Positions 1 to 8,782 are shown, counted from the first letter of the stretch. The stretch is DNA of 25,736 nt from CAZBYL01 sp964496275 (GCA_964496275.1 CAZBYL010000037.1:1-25736), one strand, 5' to 3'. Notes: generated by a model from the sequence alone, not told the origin. Program-made: numbers and translations.

Positions 1-281
1 TTAACGTCCACTGCCTCTTTAAGAGCCTTACCTGCACGGAAAACAGGGACACTCTTTGCGGGGATCTGAATTATTTTCTTGGGATCCTGTGGGTTGCGCC
101 CCTGACGAGCGGCTCTCTTCTGAACTTCAAATGTACCGAATCCTACGATCTGCACTTTGTCGTCCTTTTTAAGGGATTCATAAATACCATCGAACACGGC
201 ATCTACAACTTCTGCAGCCTTCTTCTTTGTGAGACCCTCAACTGACTTTGCTACTGCATTTACGAGATCTGTTTTTGTCAC
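1..281 (-). CDS. hup: HU-family DNA-binding protein (3' end cut by window edge)
   Basis: Histone-like protein that bends and compacts DNA as a dimer. The visible 93 codons read VTKTDLVNAVAKSVEG at the N-terminus, then the helical dimerisation part, then VGFGTFEVQKRAARQGRNP, the conserved entry to the DNA-binding arm, and IPAKSVPVFRAGKALKEAV near the C-terminus, all HU hallmarks. The start is a GTG at 281 preceded by the strong ribosome site GGGAGG; no ATG fits, so ATG-only searches would miss it. HU proteins are about 90-95 residues, so only one or a few codons plus the stop lie beyond position 1. It is 98 nt downstream of der but has its own likely promoter in that gap. Confidence 0.93.
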   Translation of the reverse strand, partial: MTKTDLVNAVAKSVEGLTKKKAAEVVDAVFDGIYESLKKDDKVQIVGFGTFEVQKRAARQGRNPQDPKKIIQIPAKSVPVFRAGKALKEAVDV

Positions 282-331
282 TAAATTACACCTCCCAACA
301 AGATTTGCACTGCCGACGCAGTTCACTACTG

Positions 332-360
332 TTTTTACAGCCTTTTTGCATATACGTCAA
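332..360 (-). promoter_or_regulatory. Candidate promoter of hup
   Basis: On the minus strand TTGACG (355-360) is followed after exactly 17 nt by TAAAAA (332-337), a good -35 and a weaker -10 hexamer. It lies 51 nt upstream of the GTG start. Just upstream is a short palindrome at 363-379 (CCATTTT, 3-nt loop, AAAATGG) directly after the der stop codon. That palindrome could be an operator touching the -35 side or a weak AT-rich hairpin. Confidence 0.5.
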
Positions 361-379
361 GACCATTTTGTAAAAATGG

Positions 380-1693
380 CTACTCCTTATTGCGTAAGAA
401 GATTTTTATCGGTGTTCCGGAGAAATCTGCCATTTCTCTTATGCAATTTTCGAGGTGCCGTTTAAATGATTTTGAACACAATTCGGAATTGTTGACAAAA
501 AATATAAACGCGGGGGGCGCTCCGTCGGCCTGAGTGCAGTAGTAGATCTTAAGGTTGTGCCCCTTTCCGTCTCCCGGCATACGCTCGAATATCAGAACTT
601 CTTTTACAAGCCTGTTAAGTTCCGATGTGGCTATCCTGCGGCGGCGATTCTCTTCCACTTTCAGAATCAGTTCGGGAAGTTTATGCAGACTGCGCCCTGA
701 CACCGCAGAAATAAAGACACGCGGCGCATGTTTGGCAAAAGGCAGCTCTTCAATGAGCAGCTTCGTCATTGTATCTCCGATAAGACTCTCTTTCGGGGCA
801 AGATCCCACTTGTTCACGACAATGATGAGCCCCTTGCCGCGTTCAAGCACCTGCCCTATCAGACGCTTGTCCTGTTCGGTTACGGGGTCTTGCGCGTCAA
901 GAAGCACCATGGCGACATGACATCTGTCTATCGCCTGATATGTTCTGACGTTCGAATAGTATTCGATATCCGTGTTCACTCTGCTTTTACGGCGCAGTCC
1001 CGCAGTATCGAGAAAACGGAAATTAACTCCGTCTATCTCCACAAACGAGTCTACGACGTCACGAGTGGTTCCGGCCATGTCACTCACCATAGAGCGCTCT
1101 TCTCCGGCAAGGGCGTTTAGAAGGCTGGATTTGCCTACATTAGGCCTTCCGACAAGAGTAACTCGTATATCGTCGGTTTCTGACTCGAAATCATCTTCTT
1201 CGGGCAGAAGCTCGACAACCGCATCCATAACCTCGTTGAACCCTGAATTATGCTCCGCGCTCGTGGCTATGACCCTTTCAAAACCGAGCACATAAGCTTC
1301 GTAAAGCATGTTCTCTTCCTGTTTTGTACTGTCAAGCTTATTCATTGCCAGCACAACCGGTTTGCCGCTCTTACGGAGCTTCACTGCGATCTCTTCGTCC
1401 ATGGGAGTAATTCCGTCTCTTCCGTCTACCACGAATATGACGGCACTGCTCTCCTCCAACGCCAAATCCACCTGCTTTGCGATCAGATCCATAAACGGGT
1501 GTTCGGTTGCGGACATTATTCCGCCTGTATCCACGATGTAAAACTTCCTGCTGGCCCACTCGGTTTCCCCATAGAGCCTGTCTCTCGTAACCCCGGGCTG
1601 GTCGTCGACTATCGCCGCCCTGTGCCCTAAAATTCTGTTGAATATCGAAGACTTACCAACGTTGGGTCTTCCGACTATAGCAACTATCGCCAT
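380..1693 (-). CDS. der: Ribosome-assembly GTPase Der (EngA)
   Basis: Essential tandem-GTPase factor acting in late maturation of the 50S ribosomal subunit. At 437 residues it has the normal length. Domain 1 shows the P-loop GRPNVGKSS (residues 8-16), DTGG and NKLD; domain 2 repeats the set with GRPNVGKSS, DTAG and NKWD; the last about 80 residues form the KH-like RNA-binding domain ending in GTPIKIFLRNKE. The start ATG follows a short leader (1694-1781) that contains a small hairpin (TGCGGA/TCCGCA arms at 1717-1733). It follows priA by 88 nt and probably has an additional promoter of its own, with the upstream operon possibly reading through. Confidence 0.97.
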   Translation of the reverse strand: MAIVAIVGRPNVGKSSIFNRILGHRAAIVDDQPGVTRDRLYGETEWASRKFYIVDTGGIMSATEHPFMDLIAKQVDLALEESSAVIFVVDGRDGITPMDEEIAVKLRKSGKPVVLAMNKLDSTKQEENMLYEAYVLGFERVIATSAEHNSGFNEVMDAVVELLPEEDDFESETDDIRVTLVGRPNVGKSSLLNALAGEERSMVSDMAGTTRDVVDSFVEIDGVNFRFLDTAGLRRKSRVNTDIEYYSNVRTYQAIDRCHVAMVLLDAQDPVTEQDKRLIGQVLERGKGLIIVVNKWDLAPKESLIGDTMTKLLIEELPFAKHAPRVFISAVSGRSLHKLPELILKVEENRRRRIATSELNRLVKEVLIFERMPGDGKGHNLKIYYCTQADGAPPAFIFFVNNSELCSKSFKRHLENCIREMADFSGTPIKIFLRNKE

Positions 1694-1748
1694 GTTTATA
1701 CCTGCTCTTTCTATGATGCGGAGCGTATCCGCAAGTCATATTTTATTC

Positions 1749-1778
1749 ATTATACAATTTCCGCGCCATGCTGTGCAA
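1749..1778 (-). promoter_or_regulatory. Candidate promoter of der
   Basis: A perfect TATAAT on the minus strand (1749-1754) sits 18 nt downstream of TTGCAC (1773-1778), a poor -35 match of three out of six. The -10 lies in the gap after priA, about 55 nt upstream of the der start. The perfect -10 and its position are the main support. Confidence 0.4.
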
Positions 1779-1781
1779 CGC

Positions 1782-3590
1782 TTAATCAAGAAACAGCCGC
1801 ACGGATGGAAATCCCCTTCTAACATTTCTTATATGGAAAAACGGAGACAGAGATTTGCGTACCAGCGCAAATTTTTTTGTTCTTAGCCATATCTCATCCG
1901 CAGAGTTCTCAGATTCCCAATAAGAGATACCGTCTCTGTCAAGAAGTTCGGAGAGTTCACCACCGGTTCCATGCGGCATGGTAACCTTGAGCATGGGCAC
2001 AAATGGAGGCAGTTCCCACTCTTTTCTCTCCTTAAGCTCATTCTTCCAGAACCGGGCAAATCCACGGGACAATCCGCTCTGCCACCCCTTTTCGGGACGC
2101 CTGCTTTGCACAACGATCCTTCTAATATCCGAATTCTTACCCCGCCACAGAGATTCCCAGATCATGGAAAAAGCTCTCGCCTTGGCGTCATATTCGGTCT
2201 GGCGCGCTTCCGAATCGGAATCTATCCACCCCACCGTGCGCACGGGAAGTTCGTCCGTCATAGCAAGTATCCTGCGAGTCCCTATAATAATTCCGCCCTT
2301 TTGATGCTCCTTCATCAATACTTTGCAGGAAGGAACCCTCTCTCCGTCATTTTGAAGAAGTATTATATCCTCACGGACACGGCCGAAAAGCCGCGAAGCG
2401 CGCGAAGCAAGAGCCTCAAGACCCGGGCGTACGCCCTCAAGAAAGGGGCCTCCGCACGACGGGCATTTATCAGGTACGGGAAGAGTCGCGGAGCATTCAA
2501 GACAGGCAAGCCTGTTCTCGCGCCCCTCCCAGCGCATAACGCCTCCGCATCGCGGACAGCGCACGGGCAAGCCGCATTCGCTGCAATATATCTCACCGGC
2601 GTATCCCTTACGGTCAAGAATCCACATCGCCCAATTTCCATCGGAAAGAGCTTCCTTTGTCTCTCTGACAAGAGGTCTGCTTATCATGACAGAATCACGA
2701 ACCGCATCCACGTCAAAAGAGGAAGAGTCATGCAAGTCAACAAATATAAGTCTCTTCCCGGCAGAGACGCAAGGGGCACTTTCGTCCCCCGCCTGCATAT
2801 AAGCCTTCGAGGACGGAATACGCCCGCCCAGCACAAGCTGAGCTCCCGCATACTCGCTCCTGGCCGCAACGAGAGGTCTGTGGTGAAAGTATGGGTATCT
2901 CTGTGTGCGCCAGCCTCCGCTGCTCTCATCGTCCATCACAATCAGAGCAAGGTTCCGCATCGGGACAAACGCCGCAGCCTGCGAGCCGACGATAAGGTTC
3001 AAAGCTCCCTCCCTCGCGGCCTGCCAGAGCTTCCACTGTTTTGAAGGATTGGACGCAGGCCACAGCGCGCCGCTGTTTCTTATTTCATCGGGAAGAAGAT
3101 TCCAAAATCTTTTTGCCGCTGCCGGCTCGGGAAAGAGAAAAATCTTACCTCCGCAAACATTTGCCGCCATATCCGAATAACGCGCAAATCTTTCAGCGTC
3201 ACACTGTTCATACACATATTTTACGGGTACTGGCGGATTATTCGCGCCGCACTCGCTCACGGCCGGCAGCTCACACGTATCGAAAAAGGAGGACGGAAGC
3301 AATGTCTTGGACGCAGTTCCCGCACCGATAAACCATGTTTCGGCAAACCAATCCAATGTTTTTCTTAAATCCAGGGGCAGCGGAGGTGTGATATCGAGAA
3401 CCTTTGATACGGGCTTCAGCTTGGCATCCGAAACATCCTCGTCCTCCCCGTCGCTTTCTACGACAAGGCCTACCCTCGAGCTCCTGCCCAGAGGGACAAG
3501 TACCCTCACTCCCGGAGTAAGAGACTCTTCGTGCAGATATAAAAGCCGGGTCCACCAGGGACCCGGTACGGCAACTGATATTTTTCTCAT
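1782..3590 (-). CDS. priA: PriA-like replication-restart protein with degenerate helicase motifs
   Basis: PriA normally recognises stalled forks, unwinds DNA and reloads the replisome. The N-terminal 3'-DNA-binding domain is recognisable (LTPGVRVLVPLGRSSRVGLV, residues 24-43). So is the full set of eight zinc-site cysteines (C336, C339, C345, C348, C363, C366, C376, C379). The ATPase core is eroded. The expected Walker A position (about 126-136) has no GxGKT. Motif II reads DDES (220-223) rather than DEEH, motif III reads GGRIPS instead of a SAT-type motif, and no QxxGRAGR motif VI is present. At 602 residues it is shorter than typical PriA (about 730-800). It overlaps the coaBC stop by one base (TAATG), so it is translationally coupled. 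It is probably a helicase-inactive PriA, as described for actinobacterial PriA homologues. Confidence 0.88.
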   Translation of the reverse strand: MRKISVAVPGPWWTRLLYLHEESLTPGVRVLVPLGRSSRVGLVVESDGEDEDVSDAKLKPVSKVLDITPPLPLDLRKTLDWFAETWFIGAGTASKTLLPSSFFDTCELPAVSECGANNPPVPVKYVYEQCDAERFARYSDMAANVCGGKIFLFPEPAAAKRFWNLLPDEIRNSGALWPASNPSKQWKLWQAAREGALNLIVGSQAAAFVPMRNLALIVMDDESSGGWRTQRYPYFHHRPLVAARSEYAGAQLVLGGRIPSSKAYMQAGDESAPCVSAGKRLIFVDLHDSSSFDVDAVRDSVMISRPLVRETKEALSDGNWAMWILDRKGYAGEIYCSECGLPVRCPRCGGVMRWEGRENRLACLECSATLPVPDKCPSCGGPFLEGVRPGLEALASRASRLFGRVREDIILLQNDGERVPSCKVLMKEHQKGGIIIGTRRILAMTDELPVRTVGWIDSDSEARQTEYDAKARAFSMIWESLWRGKNSDIRRIVVQSRRPEKGWQSGLSRGFARFWKNELKERKEWELPPFVPMLKVTMPHGTGGELSELLDRDGISYWESENSADEIWLRTKKFALVRKSLSPFFHIRNVRRGFPSVRLFLD

Positions 3591-4807
3591 TAAGAATTTT
3601 GTCTTCTCTGTATGATTTCGTCCAGCAAAACATCCGCCGCGTCATCTTTTGAACCTGAAAAATCCCGTCTCGCTCCGCCGCGTGATATTAAGGTTATCGT
3701 GTTTGTATCCGACGCAAATCCGGCTCCCTTGGCAAGAACGTTGTTTACAGCTATCATATCCAGATTTTTCGATGCCATTTTCTTCTCACCGTTTTGAATA
3801 ATATCCTGCGTCTCTGCTGCGAAGCCGACCAAAATCTGACCGGGTCTTTTAACTTTGCCGAGTTCCGCTGCGATATCGTGATTCTGCACCAATTTAAGTT
3901 CAAACGGCTCGCCGCTCTTGCGCTTAATTTTCTGAGCTGACTCCGATTCGGCTCTGAAATCGCCTACGGCAGCGGACTTTATTATGACATCGGCAGAGCC
4001 GGTTTCTCTCATACATGCCTCATACATCTGCTCGGCAGACTTCACACCGACAAACGTGACTCCCTGAGGCGGAGTTATAGAGCACGGACCTGAAACAAGG
4101 GTAACATCAGCCCCCCTGTACCATGCCGCCTTGGCAATAGCATAACCCATCCTTCCGGTGCTGGGGTTGCTTATGTAACGCACAGGGTCTATATACTCAT
4201 GAGTAGGACCTGCCGTGACGAGCACTTTCAGCCCTGACATATCACGCTTGGGTGATAAAGCCTTCCAGACATACTCATAAATCACGTCATTTGAGGGAAG
4301 ACGCCCCTTCCCCTCATACCCGCAGGCAAGCATACCGGAATCAGGGTCAACAACGGTGTGCCCCATCTCTTGTGCAATCTTAATATTTTTTGCAGTTGCG
4401 GGGTTTTCCAGCATGTTTGAATTCATCGCCGGAAATAGCACCAATGGCTTCGTATTCGCAAGCACAGCCGCACCGAGAAGAGTTGAGGAATCCCCGTCAG
4501 CACACATTCTGAGCACATTGGCTGTACATGGAGCGACAACCATTACATCGGCCCAATCCGTGAGTGTTATATGGGGAATTTTCCAACCCCAATCGGACGA
4601 GAGAAAGTCACTTTCACGCCACACCCGCCTTTTGCTCAAAGTGGAGAGCACAAGCGGACTTACAAACTCTTCCGCAGACTCCGTGAGTATTGTCTCTACC
4701 TCACAGCCCGCTTTTATCCAGCCGTGAAGAATATCGGGAGCCTTATAAGCGGCGATGCCGCCTGATACGGCAAAGAGTATTTTTCTATGCGACTTCCAGA
4801 GGTTCAT
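3590..4807 (-). CDS. coaBC: Bifunctional phosphopantothenoylcysteine decarboxylase/phosphopantothenate-cysteine ligase
   Basis: Carries out two consecutive steps of coenzyme A synthesis: ligation of cysteine to 4'-phosphopantothenate, then FMN-dependent decarboxylation to 4'-phosphopantetheine. The CoaC half (residues 1 to about 185) has the flavoprotein start SGGIAAYK, the catalytic His79, PAMNSNM (126-132) and the reactive Cys162 in ACGYEGKG. The CoaB half starts near SGLKVLVTAGPTHEYIDPVR and contains the dimer motif NPSTGRMGYA, SAAVGDFR and a lysine-rich KIKRK. Length (405) is normal. The ATG lies 23 nt inside the end of rpoZ and the stop overlaps the priA start, in the middle of the coupled operon. 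Confidence 0.97.
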   Translation of the reverse strand: MNLWKSHRKILFAVSGGIAAYKAPDILHGWIKAGCEVETILTESAEEFVSPLVLSTLSKRRVWRESDFLSSDWGWKIPHITLTDWADVMVVAPCTANVLRMCADGDSSTLLGAAVLANTKPLVLFPAMNSNMLENPATAKNIKIAQEMGHTVVDPDSGMLACGYEGKGRLPSNDVIYEYVWKALSPKRDMSGLKVLVTAGPTHEYIDPVRYISNPSTGRMGYAIAKAAWYRGADVTLVSGPCSITPPQGVTFVGVKSAEQMYEACMRETGSADVIIKSAAVGDFRAESESAQKIKRKSGEPFELKLVQNHDIAAELGKVKRPGQILVGFAAETQDIIQNGEKKMASKNLDMIAVNNVLAKGAGFASDTNTITLISRGGARRDFSGSKDDAADVLLDEIIQRRQNS

Positions 4808-5021
4808 CTTTTTTTACGTGGGCGTTGTCGATGACTTCATACGTTATGCGTCCCGCTGTTATATCGTCAACTGCCTTCGTAATAAACTTCTCTTCATAAC
4901 CTGCGAGTGCACCCTTTCTCTCGCTGAGCTGACGAGCCCTTGCAGCCACAACCAGGGTGAGTATATACTTGTTGGGAATGTCTCTTTCCCTGTAAATTTT
5001 TTCGAGATCCATGTAAATCAT
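4785..5021 (-). CDS. rpoZ: RNA polymerase omega subunit
   Basis: Small assembly chaperone of the RNA polymerase beta' subunit. The 78 residues contain IPNKYILTLVVAARARQL, the family signature, then an acidic/hydrophobic C-terminal part with EEKFITKAVDDITAGRITYE. The start ATG at 5021 forms an ATGA overlap with the gmk stop; a second in-frame ATG three codons later (5012) is an alternative. Position directly after gmk and before coaBC is the classic arrangement in many bacteria and supports the call despite the small size. Confidence 0.94.
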   Translation of the reverse strand: MIYMDLEKIYRERDIPNKYILTLVVAARARQLSERKGALAGYEEKFITKAVDDITAGRITYEVIDNAHVKKDEPLEVA

Positions 5022-5584
5022 TCTATTTCCTCCCTATATTTTCTTACAATTTTTATAAAATCCGCTACAGACTGCTGCACGGTGTTATTCGTAATCACAT
5101 AATCATAAAAACAGACTGAGTCCATTTCTTTTTTAGCGTTTGCAATTCGCAGCTCAACCTGTTCGGGGGTTTCCGTATTACGCCCCTTTAATCGCCGTTC
5201 CAACTCGCAAAGAGATGGCGGGCTGACAAAAATTGTTATAGCCTCGGGCATTTTCTCCTTTATCTGCAAGGCTCCCTGAACATCTATCTCAAGCACAATA
5301 TCGATGCCCTGATTTAGATACTTTTCTACAATATCCTGTCTGGTTCCGTAGCAATTTCCATGCACCCTCGCCCACTCCAGAAACAGACCTTTGTCGGCCA
5401 TACTCATAAAATCCTGCTCACTCATAAAATAATAAGTTTTGCCTTCAACATCCTCGCACCGCGGCTCACGTGTCGTGCAGGATACAGAATAAGCTATATT
5501 ATCCAAAGACGCCAGAGCCTTTTTTAAGACCGTCCCCTTGCCGACTCCGGACGGACCGGAAAATACAAACAGACGTCCTCTCAT
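5018..5584 (-). CDS. gmk: Guanylate kinase
   Basis: Phosphorylates GMP to GDP with ATP in the cytoplasm, linking purine salvage and synthesis to GTP and (p)ppGpp pools. The 188-residue product starts with MRGRLFVFSGPSGVGKGTV, a P-loop of the guanylate-kinase type. It continues with the GMP-binding part (SCTTREPR, then a YYF motif) and LEIDVQGALQIKE. It ends in a lid/C-terminal region normal for the family. It overlaps remA upstream and rpoZ downstream by four bases each (ATGA), a strong sign of a coupled operon. Confidence 0.97.
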   Translation of the reverse strand: MRGRLFVFSGPSGVGKGTVLKKALASLDNIAYSVSCTTREPRCEDVEGKTYYFMSEQDFMSMADKGLFLEWARVHGNCYGTRQDIVEKYLNQGIDIVLEIDVQGALQIKEKMPEAITIFVSPPSLCELERRLKGRNTETPEQVELRIANAKKEMDSVCFYDYVITNNTVQQSVADFIKIVRKYREEIE

Positions 5585-5844
5585 TCTTTTTCTTCCTTGG
5601 CGTCCTCTCCCTCAAAACGTCCCGCTATTGTTTCGGGCTGAATCGCGGAGAGAATAACATGCTTGCTGTCCATCACAAGAATAGCTCTGGTTTTGCGTCC
5701 CTGGGTAACGTCAACGAGAAGTCCCGCCTCGCGTGCTTCCTCCTTCAGCCTTTTGATAGGCGCGGAAGAGGGGCTGATTATTGAGACTATCCTATCAGCT
5801 ACAACCATGTTGCCGAAACCGACATGAACAAGTTTATAAGCCAT
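5581..5844 (-). CDS. remA: RemA/DUF370-family regulator
   Basis: Homologue of Bacillus subtilis RemA, a DNA-binding activator of biofilm matrix genes that forms multimeric rings and wraps DNA. The 87 residues match the family closely: GFGNMVVADRIVSIISPSSAPIKR, then GRKTRAILVMDSKHVILS and QPETIAGR. The gene lies six bases after yicC and overlaps gmk by four bases, the usual genomic setting of the family. Outside Bacillus the targets are mostly unknown, so only a general regulatory role is inferred here. Confidence 0.9.
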   Translation of the reverse strand: MAYKLVHVGFGNMVVADRIVSIISPSSAPIKRLKEEAREAGLLVDVTQGRKTRAILVMDSKHVILSAIQPETIAGRFEGEDAKEEKE

Positions 5845-5850
5845 CCGCCG

Positions 5851-6738
5851 CTACTCCAAATTCTGTATCTGTTCGCGAATTCGCTCAAGCGCTGCCTTTG
5901 AGTCTACAGCAAGCCACCTGATTTCGGCATCGGCAATCTTTGAATCGAGAGTGTTGACTTCCCTGTTCATCTCCTGAACAATAAAGTCCAGCTTCCGTCC
6001 GGACGATTCATTCTCGCTGCCTGTGGAGCGGAATTTCGATATGTGGCTTTTAAGCCTCGCAAGCTCTTCGGAAACATCCCACTTGTCCGTGAGTATAACT
6101 ATCTCCTGCAAAAACCTGTTTTCGTCGAGCCTTTCGCCCAAAGATTCTATCGTCTCGCTTAACTTATTCTTTAATGCCTGAAAAGCGCCGTCTCTCGCAG
6201 GCTGCCAAAGATTATCTATCTTGGCTGCCAGCCTCTCCAGTTCGCCCAAATGAACCATTATCTCTTCTTTCAGATGCTCGCCTTCGAGGGCCCTCATACT
6301 CTGCCACTTTTCCGCCCCGTCATGTATAAGTTTGTCAAACACAGACTCAATAGCGTCAGAACCCTCTCCGTCCTCAAGTCTGGGAAGATCCAGAACACCC
6401 GGCAGAGAAACAATCTTCTCAAGCTCAAGCTCACGCGCCTGTCCCATTGAGCGCTGAACCTGAAGGAGCTCTTCGCAGTATGAGTTTAAGATATCTTTAT
6501 TTATACGCCCCATCTTAAAAGCGGGAGACCAGAGCACTTCCATTCTTGCCTGGAGCTTGCCCCTTCTGAAATACTTTCTGAGCTTCTGGTGAAACCACGG
6601 CTCCCAACTGGCAAACTCTCTCGGAAGACGCACCGATATTTCCTGATAGCGATGGTTTACGCTTGAAATCTCGAGACTGAGAGTTCCCCACGGCTGTTCG
6701 AGCTGCGTTCTGCTAAAACCGGTCATGCTGACATACAT
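5851..6738 (-). CDS. yicC: YicC-family endoribonuclease
   Basis: YicC proteins are endoribonucleases reported to promote decay of specific small RNAs. The product begins MYVSMTGFSRTQ, matching the conserved SMTGF N-terminus, and includes SSVNHRYQEISVRLPRE and a C-terminal IVQEMNREVNTLDSKIAD, typical of the YicC and DUF1732 halves. The reading frame is open 16 codons further upstream (to 6786), but that segment is not family-like. The ATG at 6738, with AGAAGGG upstream, is the better start and gives 295 residues. It lies between hflX and remA in the coupled operon. Confidence 0.92.
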   Translation of the reverse strand: MYVSMTGFSRTQLEQPWGTLSLEISSVNHRYQEISVRLPREFASWEPWFHQKLRKYFRRGKLQARMEVLWSPAFKMGRINKDILNSYCEELLQVQRSMGQARELELEKIVSLPGVLDLPRLEDGEGSDAIESVFDKLIHDGAEKWQSMRALEGEHLKEEIMVHLGELERLAAKIDNLWQPARDGAFQALKNKLSETIESLGERLDENRFLQEIVILTDKWDVSEELARLKSHISKFRSTGSENESSGRKLDFIVQEMNREVNTLDSKIADAEIRWLAVDSKAALERIREQIQNLE

Positions 6739-6801
6739 CAAACCACACCCTTCTATCCGAATACGCCAACGATCCGTTCCGCACACAAAAACGGGTCGGC
6801 T

Positions 6802-7983
6802 TTAAACTTCGCTGTCAAAAGCTTCCCAATCACCGCAATACTCGCTCTTTCCGCTTGAGTATGATTCCTCTCCGAGACGATCCTTTACCTTAGTCAGAAG
6901 CTCGGCAAAACCCTCTCCCGTCAGAGCGGACAGAGCGACAGTATCCTCACCTCTCGAACGAAGCTCCGCTCTCGTGTACTCAAAAGAGCCCGACGTCTTG
7001 TCAATCTTGTTAAGTACGGTTATCCTGGGCAGCTTATCCGCCTCAAGCTCCTTCAATGTTTCAATAACTATATCAAAACTCTCAATAGGATCCTTATCTG
7101 AAGAATCAAGCATCAACAGCAAAAGAGACGCGCCGGAAACCTCTTCGAGAGTAGCTCTGAACGCAGCCACAAGCTCGGGAGGCAATTTCCTGATAAAACC
7201 GACAGTATCGGAAAGCAAGAATCCGCCGCCATCCCTGTACTGTATACGCCGAACAACAGTGTCGAGCGTAGAAAAAAGCTGATTCGCGGAGAGGATTGAA
7301 ACATCCTTAGAAAGGGCTTTAAGAAGCGTGGACTTGCCGCTGTTCGTATAGCCGACAAGAGCCACGAGCGGAACTCCGTCGCGGCGTCTTTTGTCCCTGC
7401 GCTCCCTCCTGCGCTTCCTAACCTCTTCGAGCCTATCCGTTATACTCTTGATTCGCCGTTCAAGCTTTCGCCTGTGACGCTCAAACTCTGTCTCCCCCGG
7501 GCCTCTCGTGCCGATGCCGCCGCCCGTGCGGGACATCTGATGCCCGAGCCCCTTTAAGCTGGGGATCTCATATCGGTACTGAGCAAGCTCGACTTGAAGC
7601 TTTGCCTCCGCGGTGTGAGCCCTGCTCTCAAAAATTTTCATTATAACAAAAGCTCTGTCCCAAACCTGTAAGGACGTTATTTTCTGTAAATTGCTCTTTT
7701 GCGTGGGGCTGAGAAAATCATCAACAACGAGCAATGTCGCGCCGCACTTCGACGCAAAATCCTTTATCTCAAGAGCTTTGCCCGAACCGATGAAACTTGC
7801 CGGGTCAGGCATCGGCCGATTCTGAACGACTCGTGCCGCGGTGGGAATTTTCAGATTCTCCAGAAGCATCACAAGCTCGTCAAGCGACACCTCCGTATCG
7901 TCGGAAGAACCGAAATCCACTCCCGCGACAATAGCCTTTTTGGGCTTTATAGAGAGGTCAATCGTCCTGTTCTGTCTGCTCAC
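6802..7983 (-). CDS. hflX: Ribosome-associated GTPase HflX
   Basis: HflX binds the 50S subunit and splits stalled or stressed 70S ribosomes; it hydrolyses GTP. The 393-residue protein has the N-terminal HflX domain (MIGSGK-like FIGSGKALEI, then VWDRAFVIMKIFESRAHT). This is followed by the glycine-rich linker GGGIGTRGPGETEFE, an arginine-rich helical segment (about residues 165-200) and the G domain with GYTNSGKST, DTVGF and NKID. The start codon is GTG at 7983, inside a GTGA overlap with the stop of cmk, so the two are translationally coupled. The family member usually has VIDRT at the DRA position; VWDRA is a mild divergence. Confidence 0.96.
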   Translation of the reverse strand: MSRQNRTIDLSIKPKKAIVAGVDFGSSDDTEVSLDELVMLLENLKIPTAARVVQNRPMPDPASFIGSGKALEIKDFASKCGATLLVVDDFLSPTQKSNLQKITSLQVWDRAFVIMKIFESRAHTAEAKLQVELAQYRYEIPSLKGLGHQMSRTGGGIGTRGPGETEFERHRRKLERRIKSITDRLEEVRKRRRERRDKRRRDGVPLVALVGYTNSGKSTLLKALSKDVSILSANQLFSTLDTVVRRIQYRDGGGFLLSDTVGFIRKLPPELVAAFRATLEEVSGASLLLLMLDSSDKDPIESFDIVIETLKELEADKLPRITVLNKIDKTSGSFEYTRAELRSRGEDTVALSALTGEGFAELLTKVKDRLGEESYSSGKSEYCGDWEAFDSEV

Positions 7984-8663
7984 CGTTTATTCTGCGCCTC
8001 AAATTCGGAAGCGAGCGAAGCAATAACCCCAGCAACCTCCTCCGCGCTCATACCGGTACTGTCCAATATCACACAGCCGAGAGCCGGACGAAGGGGGGCA
8101 ACTTCTCTGTTTATATCATATCTGTCTCGCTCGTTCACAGCCGCCAGGACATCGTCATAGCAAACATCCTCGCCCCGTAAAGAACGCTCTCTGCAGCGTC
8201 TGGCAGCACGCTCCTCTGCGGAGGCTGTCAGAAAAATTTTAAGTTCCGCTTCGGGAAAAACAACCGTACCCATATCACGCCCATCCGCGACAAGACCGTT
8301 TACGGACTGATCGCGCTGAAACTTAAGAAGAAAATCACGTATTGTCTTGAGCGCTGCATAAGGAGAGACAATTTTATCAACTTCGGGAGTGCGTATTTCA
8401 GAGGAAACATTCTCACCGCATACAAAGACCGAATCTCCGTCGAGTCGGATAGAAAAATCTGCAAGAGCCGAGGCAGCAGCCCCGCCTTCGGCCGGAGATA
8501 TTCCGCGCCTATCCAGCCACCATGCTATCGCTCTGTATATCGCGCCGGTATCAAGATAAGGAAGACCGACTTTTTCCGCCACAAGACGCGCCACGGTACT
8601 CTTTCCGGCACCGGCGGGTCCGTCTATCGTTATAACAAAAGCCCTCTTCCCCAAAGAATCCAT
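7980..8663 (-). CDS. cmk: Cytidylate kinase
   Basis: Phosphorylates CMP and dCMP with ATP. The product begins MDSLGKRAFVITIDGPAGAGKST, with the P-loop GPAGAGKST. It also shows LDTGAIYRA, the CMP-binding VADGRDMGTVVFP, and the lid ASAEERAARRCRE, all diagnostic. An in-frame TTG seven codons upstream (8684) exists, but AGGGAGA lies correctly spaced before the ATG at 8663, so that start is preferred (227 residues). It heads the cmk-hflX-yicC-remA-gmk run and is followed by hflX with a four-base overlap. Confidence 0.95.
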   Translation of the reverse strand: MDSLGKRAFVITIDGPAGAGKSTVARLVAEKVGLPYLDTGAIYRAIAWWLDRRGISPAEGGAAASALADFSIRLDGDSVFVCGENVSSEIRTPEVDKIVSPYAALKTIRDFLLKFQRDQSVNGLVADGRDMGTVVFPEAELKIFLTASAEERAARRCRERSLRGEDVCYDDVLAAVNERDRYDINREVAPLRPALGCVILDSTGMSAEEVAGVIASLASEFEAQNKR

Positions 8664-8732
8664 ATCAAAATCTCCCTCTTGCAAAAATATTCAAAAAGAT
8701 ACGACAAAAAATCCAATACACCGCAACAAACT

Positions 8733-8738
8733 ATTATA
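8733..8738 (-). promoter_or_regulatory. Candidate -10 element upstream of cmk
   Basis: In the 119-nt gap after pyrD the minus strand carries a perfect TATAAT within AGTATAATAG, 70 nt upstream of the cmk start. No convincing -35 hexamer was found at 16-18 nt, so this rests on the -10 alone. Confidence 0.3.
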
Positions 8739-8782
8739 CTATGCGCAAGCCGTTTAGCACACCATTTTTTTGCCCGTATCCT

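Noticed and set aside
1717..1733. Small hairpin in the der leader as a riboswitch or attenuator
   Set aside because: A 6-bp stem with a 5-nt loop only; no known riboswitch core and no T-run.
1971..3044. Long open frame (357 codons) on the plus strand opposite priA
   Set aside because: It is antisense to a recognisable PriA, has a basic low-complexity-like composition and no ribosome site; it is a shadow of codon bias.
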